NCBI GenBank assembly: GCA_019116305.1
Contig: DXBY01000137.1
Coordinates: forward strand, 1-50,092
Direction of reading: 5' to 3'
DNA: 50,092 nucleotides
Source: Candidatus Ruania gallistercoris
GTDB taxonomy: Bacteria; Actinomycetota; Actinomycetes; Actinomycetales; Beutenbergiaceae
In this document: positions 16,859-25,727 of the stretch, one piece after another
Layout: each line of letters opens with the position of its first letter
Numbering within the stretch: position 1 is the first letter of the stretch
The notes under the pieces: model-generated
The model's input: only the letters and a program-made list of their open reading frames with translations
Database searches by the model: none
What the model was told of the DNA's origin: nothing
Made by a program: the position numbers and the translations under genes

Positions 16859-18862
16859 TCAGCGATGCTGCTGCTCCTCCTCGGCCATCCGCCCCAGCAT
16901 CGCGTTGTAGGCCGCGAGCTCGGCGTCGTCGTCCCGGTCCGCCCTGCGGTCCAGCCGCTTCGCGGTGCGCCGGTCGCTGCGGATCCACCCCACCGCCAGC
17001 GCGACCGCCAACGTGATCGAGGGCAGTTCCCCGATGCCCCAGGTGATCTCCCCGCCGGTGTGCTGATCGGCGAGCGCGTCCACACCCCAAGGCAGGCCGA
17101 GCGCACCGAAGTAGTCGGCCGCGATCAGCGACTCCATCGAGATCAGCGCCACACCGAAGAACGCGTGGAACGCCATCGTGGCGAACAGCAGCAGCAACCG
17201 CAGCGGGTAGGCCGGCCGCGTGGGCCCGGGATCGACCCCCACCAGCACGTTCACGAACAGGTACCCGGCCAGGCTGAAGTGCACCACCATGGCGATGTGC
17301 CCGATGTGGGTGGTCAGTGCCAGCTCGAACAGCGGGGTGAAGTAGAACAGGATCATCGAGCCGGCGAAGTTCAGCGCCGCGATCACCGGATGCCCGAAGA
17401 AGTGCGCCACCCGGGAGCTGACCAGTCCGAGCAGCCACTCCCGCGGCCCGCGGGAACCGTCCTTGCGGCCCGGGAGGGCGCGCAGCGCCAGGGTGACCGG
17501 GGCGCCGAGGGCGAACAGGATCGGCAGCACCATCACCAACGTCATGTGCTGCAGCATGTGCGCGGAGAACATCAGCCGGCCGTACACCGCCGGCCCGCTG
17601 CAGGTGACGTAGGCGAACCCGATCGTGCCGACCAGCCAGATGATCGTGCGCGAGAGCGGCCAGGAATCCCCGCGGCGGCGCAGCCGCAGTACCCAGCGGA
17701 CGTACATCACCGCAAGCAGGACCGCCACCGAGCCGAAGAGCAGCTCCGCACGCCACTGGGTGAACCAGGTGGCCAGCGTGGGGGCAGGCGGTACCGGGTA
17801 CTGGGACAACTCGGCCGCTGGGCTCAGCCCTTCCTGTGCCTCCTGGGGTACCGGTGGTCCGGTATCGGCCAGCGCCACCGCCACCCCCATGACGGCGGAC
17901 ATCACCACCACCTCCACGCCCACCAGACGCCAGAACGCGCCCGGGCGGGCGCTGCCGCCGTCCGGCACCAGTGCCGGGATCGTGCGCTTCCGGTGCAGGT
18001 AGCCGGCGACGCCCAGGGCGAGGAAGCAGACGATCTTCACCAGCAGCAGCACACCGTAGTCAGTGCTGAACCCGTCCAGCCCGCCGAGCCGGATCCAGGC
18101 GTTCGCGATGCCGGAGATCCCCACACCGGCGAAGCACCACAGCGCCAGAGACGAGTACCGGCCGGCCACCGCGGGCAGATCCGCCCCCAGCCGGCGGGAG
18201 AGCAGGACCAGGACCGCCAGCCCACCGAGCCACAGGGCGGCGAACAGCACATGGAAGTACAGCCCCGTCATCCCCAGCTCGTGGTTCGCCGCCCCGGAGG
18301 CGTGCCCGGTGGTCGCGATCGGCACCAACACCGCCAAGACGGCAACGGCGGCCAGTACCGCCGTGCCGTACCCGGCCACCGCGACCGCAGCAATCGACGC
18401 GAGAGCAGCGAGGATCGCGGCCACCAACGACGCTCGTCCGGAGGAGATCTCGGTGAGGTAGAAGGCCAGCTCATCCCCGAAGTTCTCCCCGCCGATCTGG
18501 CGGCCGGCCACGTTCGCGTACCCGAAGAACAGGTCGGCCACCTGCACCATCGCCCAAACCGGACCGGCGATCGCCACAGTACGCGCCGCCGTCGCCCAGG
18601 CCCGGGAGGCCCGTGGCAGAGCGAACAGCAGCAGGCCCAGCCCACCGATCGTGACCGCTGCGGCGAGCTGCCAGGCCACGGTGACCATCGGCCGGCCCCA
18701 GCGCACCACCGCACCGGCGTCGGCGATCGCCGTGGGGGCTGCTGCCCCGGAGAACGCCAGTCCCGCCAGGCAGGCGAGCACAGCCGCAGGAAGGGCGGAC
18801 CAGACCCACTGCAGGGGAGTGGGCCGACTCACAGACGAGGACGGCGCAGGCTGCTCGGGCAC
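16859..18862 (-). CDS. CopD-CtaG fusion: copper-related membrane protein and cytochrome oxidase assembly
   Basis: 667 residues and many transmembrane helices. The N-terminal half (about 1-330) resembles CopD copper-import/resistance proteins (FHVLFAALWLGGLAVLVLLS is the conserved heme/copper-like His-Trp-x-Gly helix), and the C-terminal half (about 350-650) is a caa3-type CtaG domain (LLFGSVAVLLAVMYVRWVLR, MFSAHMLQHMTLVMVLPILF with its conserved histidines, and HPVIAALNF). The fusion is known in actinomycetes; it is thought to deliver copper to the CuA/CuB sites of cytochrome oxidase. The tail ends in a short acidic/Gln/His stretch. GTG start with a TAGGCT leaderless element six bases before it. 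Divergent from the moxR operon. Confidence 0.9.
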   Translation of the reverse strand: MPEQPAPSSSVSRPTPLQWVWSALPAAVLACLAGLAFSGAAAPTAIADAGAVVRWGRPMVTVAWQLAAAVTIGGLGLLLFALPRASRAWATAARTVAIAGPVWAMVQVADLFFGYANVAGRQIGGENFGDELAFYLTEISSGRASLVAAILAALASIAAVAVAGYGTAVLAAVAVLAVLVPIATTGHASGAANHELGMTGLYFHVLFAALWLGGLAVLVLLSRRLGADLPAVAGRYSSLALWCFAGVGISGIANAWIRLGGLDGFSTDYGVLLLVKIVCFLALGVAGYLHRKRTIPALVPDGGSARPGAFWRLVGVEVVVMSAVMGVAVALADTGPPVPQEAQEGLSPAAELSQYPVPPAPTLATWFTQWRAELLFGSVAVLLAVMYVRWVLRLRRRGDSWPLSRTIIWLVGTIGFAYVTCSGPAVYGRLMFSAHMLQHMTLVMVLPILFALGAPVTLALRALPGRKDGSRGPREWLLGLVSSRVAHFFGHPVIAALNFAGSMILFYFTPLFELALTTHIGHIAMVVHFSLAGYLFVNVLVGVDPGPTRPAYPLRLLLLFATMAFHAFFGVALISMESLIAADYFGALGLPWGVDALADQHTGGEITWGIGELPSITLAVALAVGWIRSDRRTAKRLDRRADRDDDAELAAYNAMLGRMAEEEQQHR

Positions 18863-18868
18863 GTATCG

Positions 18869-18874
18869 AGCCTA
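18869..18874 (-). promoter_or_regulatory. Leaderless -10 element (CopD-CtaG gene)
   Basis: TAGGCT on the minus strand, six bases (cgatac), then GTG at 18862. Matches TANNNT fully; no Shine-Dalgarno. Confidence 0.6.
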
Positions 18875-18937
18875 ATCTCCGCTCGGTGATGGGCAGACCT
18901 TCCCATCGGCGCCCGTGGGATTCCCGGTTCTGGCTGG

Positions 18938-18943
18938 CATAAT
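18938..18943 (+). promoter_or_regulatory. Candidate -10 element for the MoxR-VWA operon
   Basis: CATAAT preceded by a TGG extension, about 44 bases before the ATG at 18982. It is the only good -10 in the 110-base divergent gap. A clear -35 is not seen. Confidence 0.4.
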
Positions 18944-18981
18944 CGCACCGCGTACCTGCAACCGTCCCGAGTGTGGAGATC

Positions 18982-20004
18982 ATGTCCAGTCCCGTAGCCG
19001 CGCACCTAGCGCCCGCGACCTCACCGATCTCCTACGACGACGGTCAGCGCGCCACCGGGCTGCTCAGCCAGATCGCGCGGGTGTTCGATCAGCGGATCGT
19101 CGGTCAAGAAGCGCTGCGCACCGCGCTGGTGAGCTCGCTGCTCGCCAACGGGCACGTGCTGCTGGAGTCCGTGCCCGGACTGGCCAAGACCACCGCAGCG
19201 CAGACGCTGGCGGACTCGGTGACCGGCACCTTCCACCGGATCCAGTGCACCCCGGACCTGATGCCGAACGACATCGTCGGCACCCAGATCTACAACTACG
19301 CCACCGGTGAGTTCTCCATCCAGCTCGGCCCGGTGCACGCGAACCTGGTGCTGCTGGACGAGATCAACCGGTCCTCGGCGAAGACCCAGTCGGCGATGCT
19401 GGAGGCGATGCAGGAACGGCAGACCTCCATCGGTGGTGAGGAGTTCGCGCTGCCGAAGCCGTTCATGGTCCTGGCCACGCAGAACCCCATCGAGGAGGAG
19501 GGCACCTACGTGCTGCCCGAGGCCCAGATGGACCGGTTCCTGATGAAGGAGGTGCTCACCTACCCGGCCCCGGACGAGGAGGTGGAGATCCTCGACCGGA
19601 TCGAGTCCGGGTCGATGACCGCACCGTTGACCGCCGAGTCGATCACCGTGGCGGACGTGGTCTTCCTGCAGTCCCTGGTGAGCAAGGTGTACGTGGACAC
19701 CTCCATCAAGCAGTACATCGTGGCACTGATCAACACCACCCGGGGTGGTGGACCGCGGCCTCTGCCGAACTTGAACCAGCACGTCCGGGTGGGAGCCAGC
19801 CCTCGTGGCGGCATCGCTCTGATGCGCATCGCCCAGGCGCTCGCCCTGCAGGCCGGGCGGGCCTACGTGGTCCCGGACGACGTCAAGGCGCTGCGGCACT
19901 CGGTGCTGCGGCACCGGCTGGTGCGCACCTACGACGCACTGGCCAACAACGTGGCCCCGGAATCACTCATCGACGCCGTGTTCGCCGCCGTCCCCAGCCC
20001 GTGA
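18982..20004 (+). CDS. MoxR-family AAA+ ATPase
   Basis: 340 residues, a AAA+ ATPase of the MoxR group, chaperone-like proteins that work with VWA-domain partners to assemble or mature other proteins. The Walker A is VPGLAKTTAAQ, Walker B LVLLDEINRSSAK, sensor 1 ATQNPIEEEGTY and an arginine-finger region EAQMDRFLMK. Start taken at the ATG at 18982 with GGAG just before it; a GTG three codons upstream is possible. It leads a six-gene cassette (DUF58, a single-TM protein, two VWA proteins, a TPR-like protein) that is transcribed in one direction with overlaps. Substrate of the cassette unknown. Confidence 0.93.
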   Translation: MSSPVAAHLAPATSPISYDDGQRATGLLSQIARVFDQRIVGQEALRTALVSSLLANGHVLLESVPGLAKTTAAQTLADSVTGTFHRIQCTPDLMPNDIVGTQIYNYATGEFSIQLGPVHANLVLLDEINRSSAKTQSAMLEAMQERQTSIGGEEFALPKPFMVLATQNPIEEEGTYVLPEAQMDRFLMKEVLTYPAPDEEVEILDRIESGSMTAPLTAESITVADVVFLQSLVSKVYVDTSIKQYIVALINTTRGGGPRPLPNLNQHVRVGASPRGGIALMRIAQALALQAGRAYVVPDDVKALRHSVLRHRLVRTYDALANNVAPESLIDAVFAAVPSP

Positions 20005-20069
20005 CCGGTGCGGCTGGCCGCTGAGCCAGTAGCCGCTGCACATCTGTACCCGACCCCGAGGAGCACCCT

Positions 20070-20957
20070 GTGGTCTCGACGTCCCGATTGGCCAAGGTCC
20101 GAGCACGTCTCGACCTGCCGACGGTCCGCCGTGCCTCCGGCCTGCTCGAGGGGCGGCACCGATCCATCTACTCCGGCCACGGCCAGGACTTCGACGAGAT
20201 GGCGGAGTACCGGTTCGGCGACGACGTCTCCGACATCGACTGGAAGGCCTCCGCCTCCTACGGGCTCCCGGTGATCCGCCGGTTCGTGCGGGACTCCAAC
20301 CTGGCGATGGTGATCGCCGTGGACACCGGGCGGAACATGGCTGCCACCGCCCCGGACGGCGCCCCGAAGACCGAGATCGCGATGTTCGCCGCAGAGGTGG
20401 TCTGCTTCCTGGCCCGCTCCCGCGGGGACACGGTGGCGCTGGTGGCCGGGGACGCCGAGCGAGTGGTGCAGATCCCGGCCCGCGGCGGCACGGAGCACAT
20501 CGAGACCCTGCTCCGCCGGGCGGAGTCCATGCTCAGCCTGGACGCACCACCGAGCGATCTGAACCGCGTGCTGGACCGGGTGCTCACCTGGTTCAACCGC
20601 CGCTCCCTGGTGGTACTGATCACCGATGAGGCCCGCCCGGGCGCCGAGCACGAGCTCGCGCTGAAACGCCTGCGCACCCGGCACGAGGTGATGGTGGTGC
20701 AGGTGGGGGACGCTGTGCCGACCATGTTCGGCGACGAGCCGATCGATGATGTGGACGAGCACCTGGAGATCCCGGAGTACATGCGCTCGCACAAGGCACT
20801 GGCAGCGGAGGCCCGCACAGTGGCGGAGCGGCGCCGGGAGGATGTGCGCACCCTGCTGCGCCGGCAAGGGGTGCAGGGCGTGGTGGCGAACAGTGAGGAC
20901 CAGCTCATCGACGCCCTCATCGACCTGCTCCGGAGGCAGCGCCGTGTTCGCCACTGA
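20070..20957 (+). CDS. DUF58 domain protein of the MoxR cassette
   Basis: 295 residues, soluble. The family signature is present near residues 35-80: GRHRSIYSGHGQDFDEMAEY followed by RFGDDVSDIDWKASA, and the C-terminal half reads as a VWA-like fold (MVIAVDTGRNM with a partial MIDAS, DTVALVAGD, LVVLITDEARPG). DUF58 proteins nearly always pair with MoxR ATPases and probably act as the substrate or adaptor of the ATPase. GTG start with GAGGAG about eight bases upstream. The 3' end overlaps the next gene by 14 bases. Confidence 0.92.
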   Translation: MVSTSRLAKVRARLDLPTVRRASGLLEGRHRSIYSGHGQDFDEMAEYRFGDDVSDIDWKASASYGLPVIRRFVRDSNLAMVIAVDTGRNMAATAPDGAPKTEIAMFAAEVVCFLARSRGDTVALVAGDAERVVQIPARGGTEHIETLLRRAESMLSLDAPPSDLNRVLDRVLTWFNRRSLVVLITDEARPGAEHELALKRLRTRHEVMVVQVGDAVPTMFGDEPIDDVDEHLEIPEYMRSHKALAAEARTVAERRREDVRTLLRRQGVQGVVANSEDQLIDALIDLLRRQRRVRH

Positions 20958-21483
20958 GCAGTCCCTGACCTCGGTGAGCTCCGCCGTCGGCGATCTCGCG
21001 GCCCTTCCCGGGCCGCTGCTCGCGGCACCGATCAACGAACCGGTACCACCGGCCGCCTACTCCACCTGGGTGTGGATCGTGGGCCTGGTGCTGCTGGCGC
21101 TGATCGGCGCCTGGTACTGGTTCGTCTTCTACCACACCCGGAAGCGGCCCGCTGCCGACGAGAAGGGGCGCGGGGACCGGTACGCGTCGCTGCGCACCGC
21201 CTCGCTGGCCGAGGTCGATGCCGCCGAGACGCGGTACCGGGAGGGGGAGTCCGACCTGCGGAACCTGCACCTGGACCTGAACCACATCCTGCGCGAGTTC
21301 GCCGGGGGCCGGCTGCGGATGGACGCCAGCTCGCTGACCGTGAACGAGCTGGCGCAGCTGGAGGGCACCGACCGGCTCACCGACCTGCTCAGTGACTACC
21401 AGGAACCGGCGTTCGCCGCGGACTCCGACGCCCAGGCGCTCGGCGCCACCCGCTCCGCCCGGGCGGTGATCAGCCAGTGGTGA
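20944..21483 (+). CDS. Single-TM protein of the MoxR cassette (DUF4381-like)
   Basis: 179 residues. A short Ser/Ala/Pro-rich outer segment is followed by one transmembrane helix (about 40-60, WVWIVGLVLLALIGAWYWFV), a basic stop-transfer KR region and a helical cytoplasmic domain (DLNHILREFAGGRLRM) rich in acidic residues. Position and layout match the small membrane protein (DUF4381-type) found between DUF58 and VWA genes in Bat-like clusters. GTG start with GGAGG seven bases upstream, overlapping the previous gene. The function is unknown, perhaps anchoring the ATPase. Confidence 0.75.
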   Translation: MFATEQSLTSVSSAVGDLAALPGPLLAAPINEPVPPAAYSTWVWIVGLVLLALIGAWYWFVFYHTRKRPAADEKGRGDRYASLRTASLAEVDAAETRYREGESDLRNLHLDLNHILREFAGGRLRMDASSLTVNELAQLEGTDRLTDLLSDYQEPAFAADSDAQALGATRSARAVISQW

Positions 21484-22517
21484 CCTCGACCCTGATGCAC
21501 GGCTGGGCCATCCCGGTGATCATCGCCGTGGTGCTGGCCGCGCTGGTGCTGGGCTGGTTCGCACGGTCGGCGCGCCGGGAGCGGCAGCGGGTGAGGTGGG
21601 TGGCGAACGCCTCGTACCTGACCAGCCTGCCCTCGTTCAAGTCCCGGATGTCCCGCTACCGGATGTTCCTGGCGGGCATGGCGGTGGTGCTGATCGGGGC
21701 CGCCGTGGTCACCAGCGTGCTCGCCGCCCGGCCGGTGGACAAGCAGACCCGTGCCGAGGAGCTGGCCACCCGGGACATCGTGCTCTGCCTGGACGTGTCC
21801 GGATCGATGATCGAGTACGACACCGAGATCGTGGAACGGTTCCTGGAGCTGCTGCCCAGCTTCCACGGTGAGCGGATCGCGTTGTCGATCTTCAACTCCA
21901 CCTCTCGTACCGTGTTCCCGCTCACCGACGACTACACCCTGGTGGAGGAACAGCTCACCGAGGCGGCCGAGGCGCTGGACTTCGACGTCGACTCCCTGGA
22001 CGACTACTCCTACGACCCCGCCGCACTGGACCGGCTGCTGCACTTCCTCGCCGGTACCGAAGGGATGGGGCAGGACGTCTCCTCCCTGGTGGGCGATGGG
22101 TTGGCGACCTGCGCCACAGCGTTCGACCTGGAGGACGAGGAACGTTCCCGCTCGATCATCCTGGCCACCGACAACGAGGTGTTCGGCGAGCCGCTGTACA
22201 CCGTGCCCGAGGCCGCCGAGCTGGTCGGCGAGCGGGACATCACCCTGCACGGGTTCTACGCCGGCACGGTGACCTCGACCTCCGCGGCGCAGGAGAAGGA
22301 GTACCGCGATGCCGTGGAGGCTGGCGGCGGGCTGTTCTTCGCCAGTGACGACCCGGAGGCTGTCTCCGGCATCATCGACCAGATCTCCGCTCAGCAGGCC
22401 GTGGATCTGGAAGCCGATCCGGATGTGATCATCACCGACCGTCCGGAGGAGTACTACCCCTGGCTGGTGGCGACACTGGGGATCTATCTCCTCGCGGTCT
22501 GGAGGTTGCGGTCATGA
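21477..22517 (+). CDS. VWA-domain membrane protein (BatA-like)
   Basis: 346 residues. N-terminal transmembrane helices (about 10-28 and 61-80) flank a loop, then a von Willebrand A domain begins at CLDVSGSMIEYD, a complete DxSxS metal-ion site, and a last helix near the C terminus (WLVATLGIYLLAVWRL). This is the BatA/BatB topology: VWA domain outside or in the periplasm-like space, anchored at both ends. The start is one of two adjacent GTG codons (21477 or 21480), overlapping the previous stop. The following VWA gene starts in its stop codon (ATGA at 22514-22517). Confidence 0.9.
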   Translation: MVTSTLMHGWAIPVIIAVVLAALVLGWFARSARRERQRVRWVANASYLTSLPSFKSRMSRYRMFLAGMAVVLIGAAVVTSVLAARPVDKQTRAEELATRDIVLCLDVSGSMIEYDTEIVERFLELLPSFHGERIALSIFNSTSRTVFPLTDDYTLVEEQLTEAAEALDFDVDSLDDYSYDPAALDRLLHFLAGTEGMGQDVSSLVGDGLATCATAFDLEDEERSRSIILATDNEVFGEPLYTVPEAAELVGERDITLHGFYAGTVTSTSAAQEKEYRDAVEAGGGLFFASDDPEAVSGIIDQISAQQAVDLEADPDVIITDRPEEYYPWLVATLGIYLLAVWRLRS

Positions 22518-23587
22518 CGTTACGGATGATGTGGCCGCTGTGGCTGCTGATCGTGGTGTTCGCCCCGCTGCTGGTGCTGGCCGTCTGGAAGATCCGCACC
22601 AGCCACGGTGGGCGGCGCCGGGACTGGCTCCGGCGCACCGGGATGCTGATCTGCGTGCTGGGCATCGGGCTCACCCCGGCGATCCCGCGCACCGACCAGG
22701 CGGCGCTGATCTCGAACGTGGAGATGTTCTTCGTGGTGGACCGCACCGGGTCGATGGCCGCCGAGGACTACAACGGCAGCGAGGCCCGCCTGGAGGGGGT
22801 CCGCAACGACCTGACCGCACTCACCGAGGAGATGCCGGCAGCCCGGTACACGATCATCGGGTTCGACTCCCAGGCCACCCAGCAGCTGCCGATGACCACC
22901 GACTCCCGGGCGGTACGAACCTGGGCGGACACGGTCACCCAGGAGCTCACCAACTTCTCCGCCGGTTCCTCGATCGACCGCCCGCTCGAGGAGCTGACCC
23001 GGTCGCTGAACTCGGCCGCGGAGCGCAACCCCGGGAACGTGCGCCTGGTGTTCGTCTTCTCCGACGGCGAGAACACCGATGGTTCCACCACGGACGGTGG
23101 CGACTTCGCCTCGTTCGCCGAGCTGGAACCGCTGGTGGACGGCGGTGCGGTGCTGGGCTACGGCACCGCCGAGGGTGGCAACATGCGTTCCTACGACGGC
23201 ACCAGCAACACCGGGTACGGCACCGACGCGCCGTACATCACCGACGACACCGGGAACCCGGCGGTGTCCCGGATCGACGAGGACAGCCTGCGCACCCTGG
23301 CCGGTCAGCTCGGGGTGGAGTACACCCACCGGATCGAGCCGAGCCCCGTGGCAGACCTGGTGGCGGATGTGGACGTGGAGCAGATCAGCGCCGACGGCCG
23401 CCGGGACGTGACCAGCTACACCGACGTGTACTGGCCGTTCGCGGTTCTCCTGGCCCTGCTGCTGGCCTGGGAGGCCTGGGACCTGACCCGGGAGGTGCCC
23501 AAGTCCGGGCGCAAACGCCCGAAGGACCCCGGACCGCGGGAGCGGTCGCGCGAGGACGAGCTGGTCTCTGGAGGGAGTCGGCGATGA
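22514..23587 (+). CDS. Second VWA-domain membrane protein (BatB-like)
   Basis: 357 residues with the same layout as its neighbour: two N-terminal helices (about 5-23 and 40-55), a VWA domain, and a C-terminal helix (YWPFAVLLALLLAWEAWDL) with a basic tail. The metal-ion site reads VVDRTGSMAAED, so Thr replaces the first Ser of DxSxS, and there is a Ser/Gly/Asn-rich stretch near 205-240. Two VWA proteins in tandem are typical of BatAB pairs. The gene is coupled to both neighbours by ATGA overlaps. Whether the Thr variant still binds Mg is unknown. Confidence 0.88.
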   Translation: MTLRMMWPLWLLIVVFAPLLVLAVWKIRTSHGGRRRDWLRRTGMLICVLGIGLTPAIPRTDQAALISNVEMFFVVDRTGSMAAEDYNGSEARLEGVRNDLTALTEEMPAARYTIIGFDSQATQQLPMTTDSRAVRTWADTVTQELTNFSAGSSIDRPLEELTRSLNSAAERNPGNVRLVFVFSDGENTDGSTTDGGDFASFAELEPLVDGGAVLGYGTAEGGNMRSYDGTSNTGYGTDAPYITDDTGNPAVSRIDEDSLRTLAGQLGVEYTHRIEPSPVADLVADVDVEQISADGRRDVTSYTDVYWPFAVLLALLLAWEAWDLTREVPKSGRKRPKDPGPRERSREDELVSGGSRR

Positions 23588-24483
23588 GTGTGGACCTGTT
23601 GCCTCCGCCCGGTGAGTTCCGCACCACCGAGGAGATCCGGGATGCGAAGTTCGCGGCGAAGCTCGCCCGGCGGCGCAAGCTGATGCTGCTCTGGTCGGCG
23701 CCGGTGGTGCTGATCGCGTTCCTGGCCGCGCTGAAGCTGCTCAGCGCCGTGCTGCTGAACATGGCCGGCACCAGCGCCTACGAGAAGCAGAACTACGTCA
23801 CTGCCACCGACCGGTTCGAGTCGTTGGAGTTCTTCAACGTGATCGAGCCGTGGAAGGCGCCGTTCAACCAGGGCACCGCCGTATACGCCACCGGCGACTT
23901 CTTCACCGCCACCACCCACCTGGAGGTGGCGCTGGGGCAGGTACCCACCGCCCCCGAGGGTGAGCCCCGCGGGGAGGAGGAGTGCATGGTGCGCACGAAC
24001 TACTCCCTGGCGCTGGAGGGCCTCGGTGACGAGGCGATGGTGGCCAGCGACTTCGCGATGGCCAGTGACTACTACGACCAGGCGCAGACGATGCTCGCCG
24101 ACTGCGGGGAGTCCGGCGGGAACGGCGGCGAACAGTCCCAGGAGGCCGAGGAGCGCCAGCAGCAGAGCCAGGAGGAGTCCGAGCAGCAGCAAGAACAGCA
24201 GGAGCAGCAGCAGGGCGAGGGCGAAGAAGGCGAAGAGGGGGAGAACGAGGGCGAGTCCGAGTCCCCCTCGGACGGCGAGTCCGGCGGCGAGAGTGAATCT
24301 CCCTCCGACGGCGAGTCCGGCGGCGAGAGTGAGTCCCCCTCCGACGGTGAGTCCGGCGGCGAGAGCGAGTCCAGGGATCCGCGCCAGGAGGAGCTCGAGG
24401 AGCGCAACCAGGAGGCTCAGGAGTCCCGGGAAGCCGCTGAGCAGCAGTCCGGCGGCGGCGACGGCTCCGGCCAGAACTGGTAG
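23584..24483 (+). CDS. TPR-like membrane protein with repetitive acidic/Gln tail (BatC/E-like)
   Basis: 299 residues. One transmembrane helix (about 38-60), then a helical region resembling tetratricopeptide repeats (AYEKQNYVTATDRFESLEFF, NQGTAVYATGDFFTATTHLE, then NYSLALEGLGD), then a tail of about 115 residues that is almost all Gln, Glu, Ser and Gly. The tail holds three copies of a 12-residue unit (ESPSDGESGGES) encoded by near-identical 36-base repeats at 24259-24366. Q/E-rich tails follow TPR proteins in known BatC-type clusters. It ends the cassette. The tail is predicted disordered; its exact length may vary between strains. Confidence 0.8.
   Translation: MSVDLLPPPGEFRTTEEIRDAKFAAKLARRRKLMLLWSAPVVLIAFLAALKLLSAVLLNMAGTSAYEKQNYVTATDRFESLEFFNVIEPWKAPFNQGTAVYATGDFFTATTHLEVALGQVPTAPEGEPRGEEECMVRTNYSLALEGLGDEAMVASDFAMASDYYDQAQTMLADCGESGGNGGEQSQEAEERQQQSQEESEQQQEQQEQQQGEGEEGEEGENEGESESPSDGESGGESESPSDGESGGESESPSDGESGGESESRDPRQEELEERNQEAQESREAAEQQSGGGDGSGQNW
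24259..24366 (+). repeat. Three 36-base in-frame tandem repeats
   Basis: Units at 24259-24294, 24295-24330 and 24331-24366 encode ESPSDGESGGES three times. They differ by four synonymous changes, so they are recent duplications under protein-level constraint, or old ones kept by selection. Confidence 0.9.
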
Positions 24484-24493
24484 CCGCCCGCAC

Positions 24494-24542
24494 CGCGGAC
24501 ACACCTTCCAGTCACCGACACACCCTCCATCGTGTGTCCGCG
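24494..24542. repeat. Inverted pair of the dispersed GTGTGTCCGCG repeat
   Basis: CGCGGACACAC (24494-24504) and GTGTGTCCGCG (24532-24542) are perfect inverse copies, 27 bases apart, with a third looser copy between. They resemble the 19-base tandem unit at 25671-25727 (GTGGGTCCGCGAGTGGAAG), so the same repeat family lies on both sides of the solo AbiEi-like gene. It could also act as a terminator hairpin between the convergent genes. Confidence 0.6.
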
Positions 24543-24598
24543 CGTGGAAGTGATGTCCGGGTTGGGGCAGGCAGCGGTCCCGGGCAGCCGGCGGTGGA

Positions 24599-25552
24599 TC
24601 ACAGGGTGCGCGGACGCCTGATCCTGGGGACACCTGCGCGCAGCAGCTTCGTCGCTAGCGGGGTCTGCTGCCACGCCGCCTGCCAACCCCACCGGACGAG
24701 ACGGCGCAACTCGTCGCGCACCTCGTCCTCCCGCCACTTCTCCCCGATCACCTGCTCGGCACCATCGCCTTGGCGGTACTTGGTGTCGCCGTCAGCCTCA
24801 CCACCGATACCTTCGTCCTCCCAGAGGTAGTCGAGGTGAACCGTTCGCCCGGAAGGCAGCGTGAGCGGAGCCTGCTTGGCGGGGAACGCGAGGCCGGCGG
24901 ACTCGATAGCCACGTCACTGACTGTCTCCAGGACCGACTCGCTCTTCGTCGTCACGCGGACCAGGGTTCGGCGGACCCGGCGCGACCCCTGGTACGGCAT
25001 CAGCCGTTCGTGCTCGGTCCACAGCGCCTCGATCGTGGTCAGCGGTGGAACACCCCCGAATCGCGGCACGAAACACGCGGCGTTGGCAGCGACCAGCGCG
25101 GGCAGGAGCGGCGCGTGTCGGGCCACCTGGATCAGCGAATACTCCACCGAGGTGATCGCTACGCCGTCGACAGCGGTCACCGGAACCTCGGTGCGTCGGG
25201 CGACGGTCACCACGCCTCGGCGACGGGTGCCGTGCGGCCGGTTCGCCACTACGTACACCTCCGCCGGCCAGGCGCCCACGATGGGCAGGCCGAGCAGGGC
25301 GAGCGCGGAGTGCCCGGTGAAGATCGGTGCCCACATCCGCCGGGCCGCGGCGAGCACCGTGAGTCGGTACCGCCTCGCCTCGCGCTCGGCTTGTGAACCG
25401 TCCGCCAGCAGGGCGGCCGGCACGTAGGCACCACGGGCTATCCGGATCAGCGAACCTGCCTGATGGGCGCGGATGAGCTGGGACGCCGTCCCCGCCTCCG
25501 CGGCATCGGCGAAGGTGATCAGTTGGGACTCGAGATCGGTGAACGCACCCAT
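24599..25552 (-). CDS. AbiEi-like antitoxin/DUF559-like protein, solo
   Basis: 317 residues. The N-terminal part (about 1-45, with GTASQLIRAHQAGSLIRIAR and GAYVPAAL) is the winged-helix 'type IV TA AbiEi' segment, and the middle (TVLAAARRMWAPIFTGHSAL) resembles other AbiEi-like proteins. The C-terminal part (VHLDYLWEDEGIGGEADGDT followed by KYR and later RLVRWGW) looks like the DUF559/Vsr-type nuclease core, with D-x-E/D-G-x-x-K-like spacing. No AbiEii nucleotidyltransferase toxin gene is adjacent, so this is probably not an active type IV pair. Such solo genes are common in actinomycetes. The ATG at 25552 was chosen because upstream residues are Pro/Arg-rich and unlike the family. Confidence 0.75.
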   Translation of the reverse strand: MGAFTDLESQLITFADAAEAGTASQLIRAHQAGSLIRIARGAYVPAALLADGSQAEREARRYRLTVLAAARRMWAPIFTGHSALALLGLPIVGAWPAEVYVVANRPHGTRRRGVVTVARRTEVPVTAVDGVAITSVEYSLIQVARHAPLLPALVAANAACFVPRFGGVPPLTTIEALWTEHERLMPYQGSRRVRRTLVRVTTKSESVLETVSDVAIESAGLAFPAKQAPLTLPSGRTVHLDYLWEDEGIGGEADGDTKYRQGDGAEQVIGEKWREDEVRDELRRLVRWGWQAAWQQTPLATKLLRAGVPRIRRPRTL

Positions 25553-25670
25553 CGTGGTGTCGGAGCACACCGTTGCGGCAGTGGTCGGCGCACGAGGAGG
25601 GGGCTGTGGACAGCGGGGCATTTCCCCCCGAGGCACCGCCGACACACGTTCCCTGCACCGACATCAGCTA

Positions 25671-25727
25671 GAAGGTGGGTCCGCGAGTGGAAGGTGGGTC
25701 CGCGAGTGGAAGGTGGGTCCACGAACG
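25671..25727. repeat. Tandem repeat, 3 x 19 bases
   Basis: The unit GAAGGTGGGTCCGCGAGTG occurs at 25671-25689 and 25690-25708, and with two changes at 25709-25727. It fills the gap between the AbiEi-like gene and the E2 gene. Related copies are at 24494-24550. Confidence 0.85.

Noticed and set aside
24599..25552. A complete type IV toxin-antitoxin (AbiE) system
   Set aside because: No AbiEii nucleotidyltransferase next to it; E2 and VWA-cassette genes flank it directly.
25671..25727. Tandem 19-base repeats as a CRISPR array
   Set aside because: Repeats are directly adjacent without unique spacers, too short and no cas genes exist in the window.
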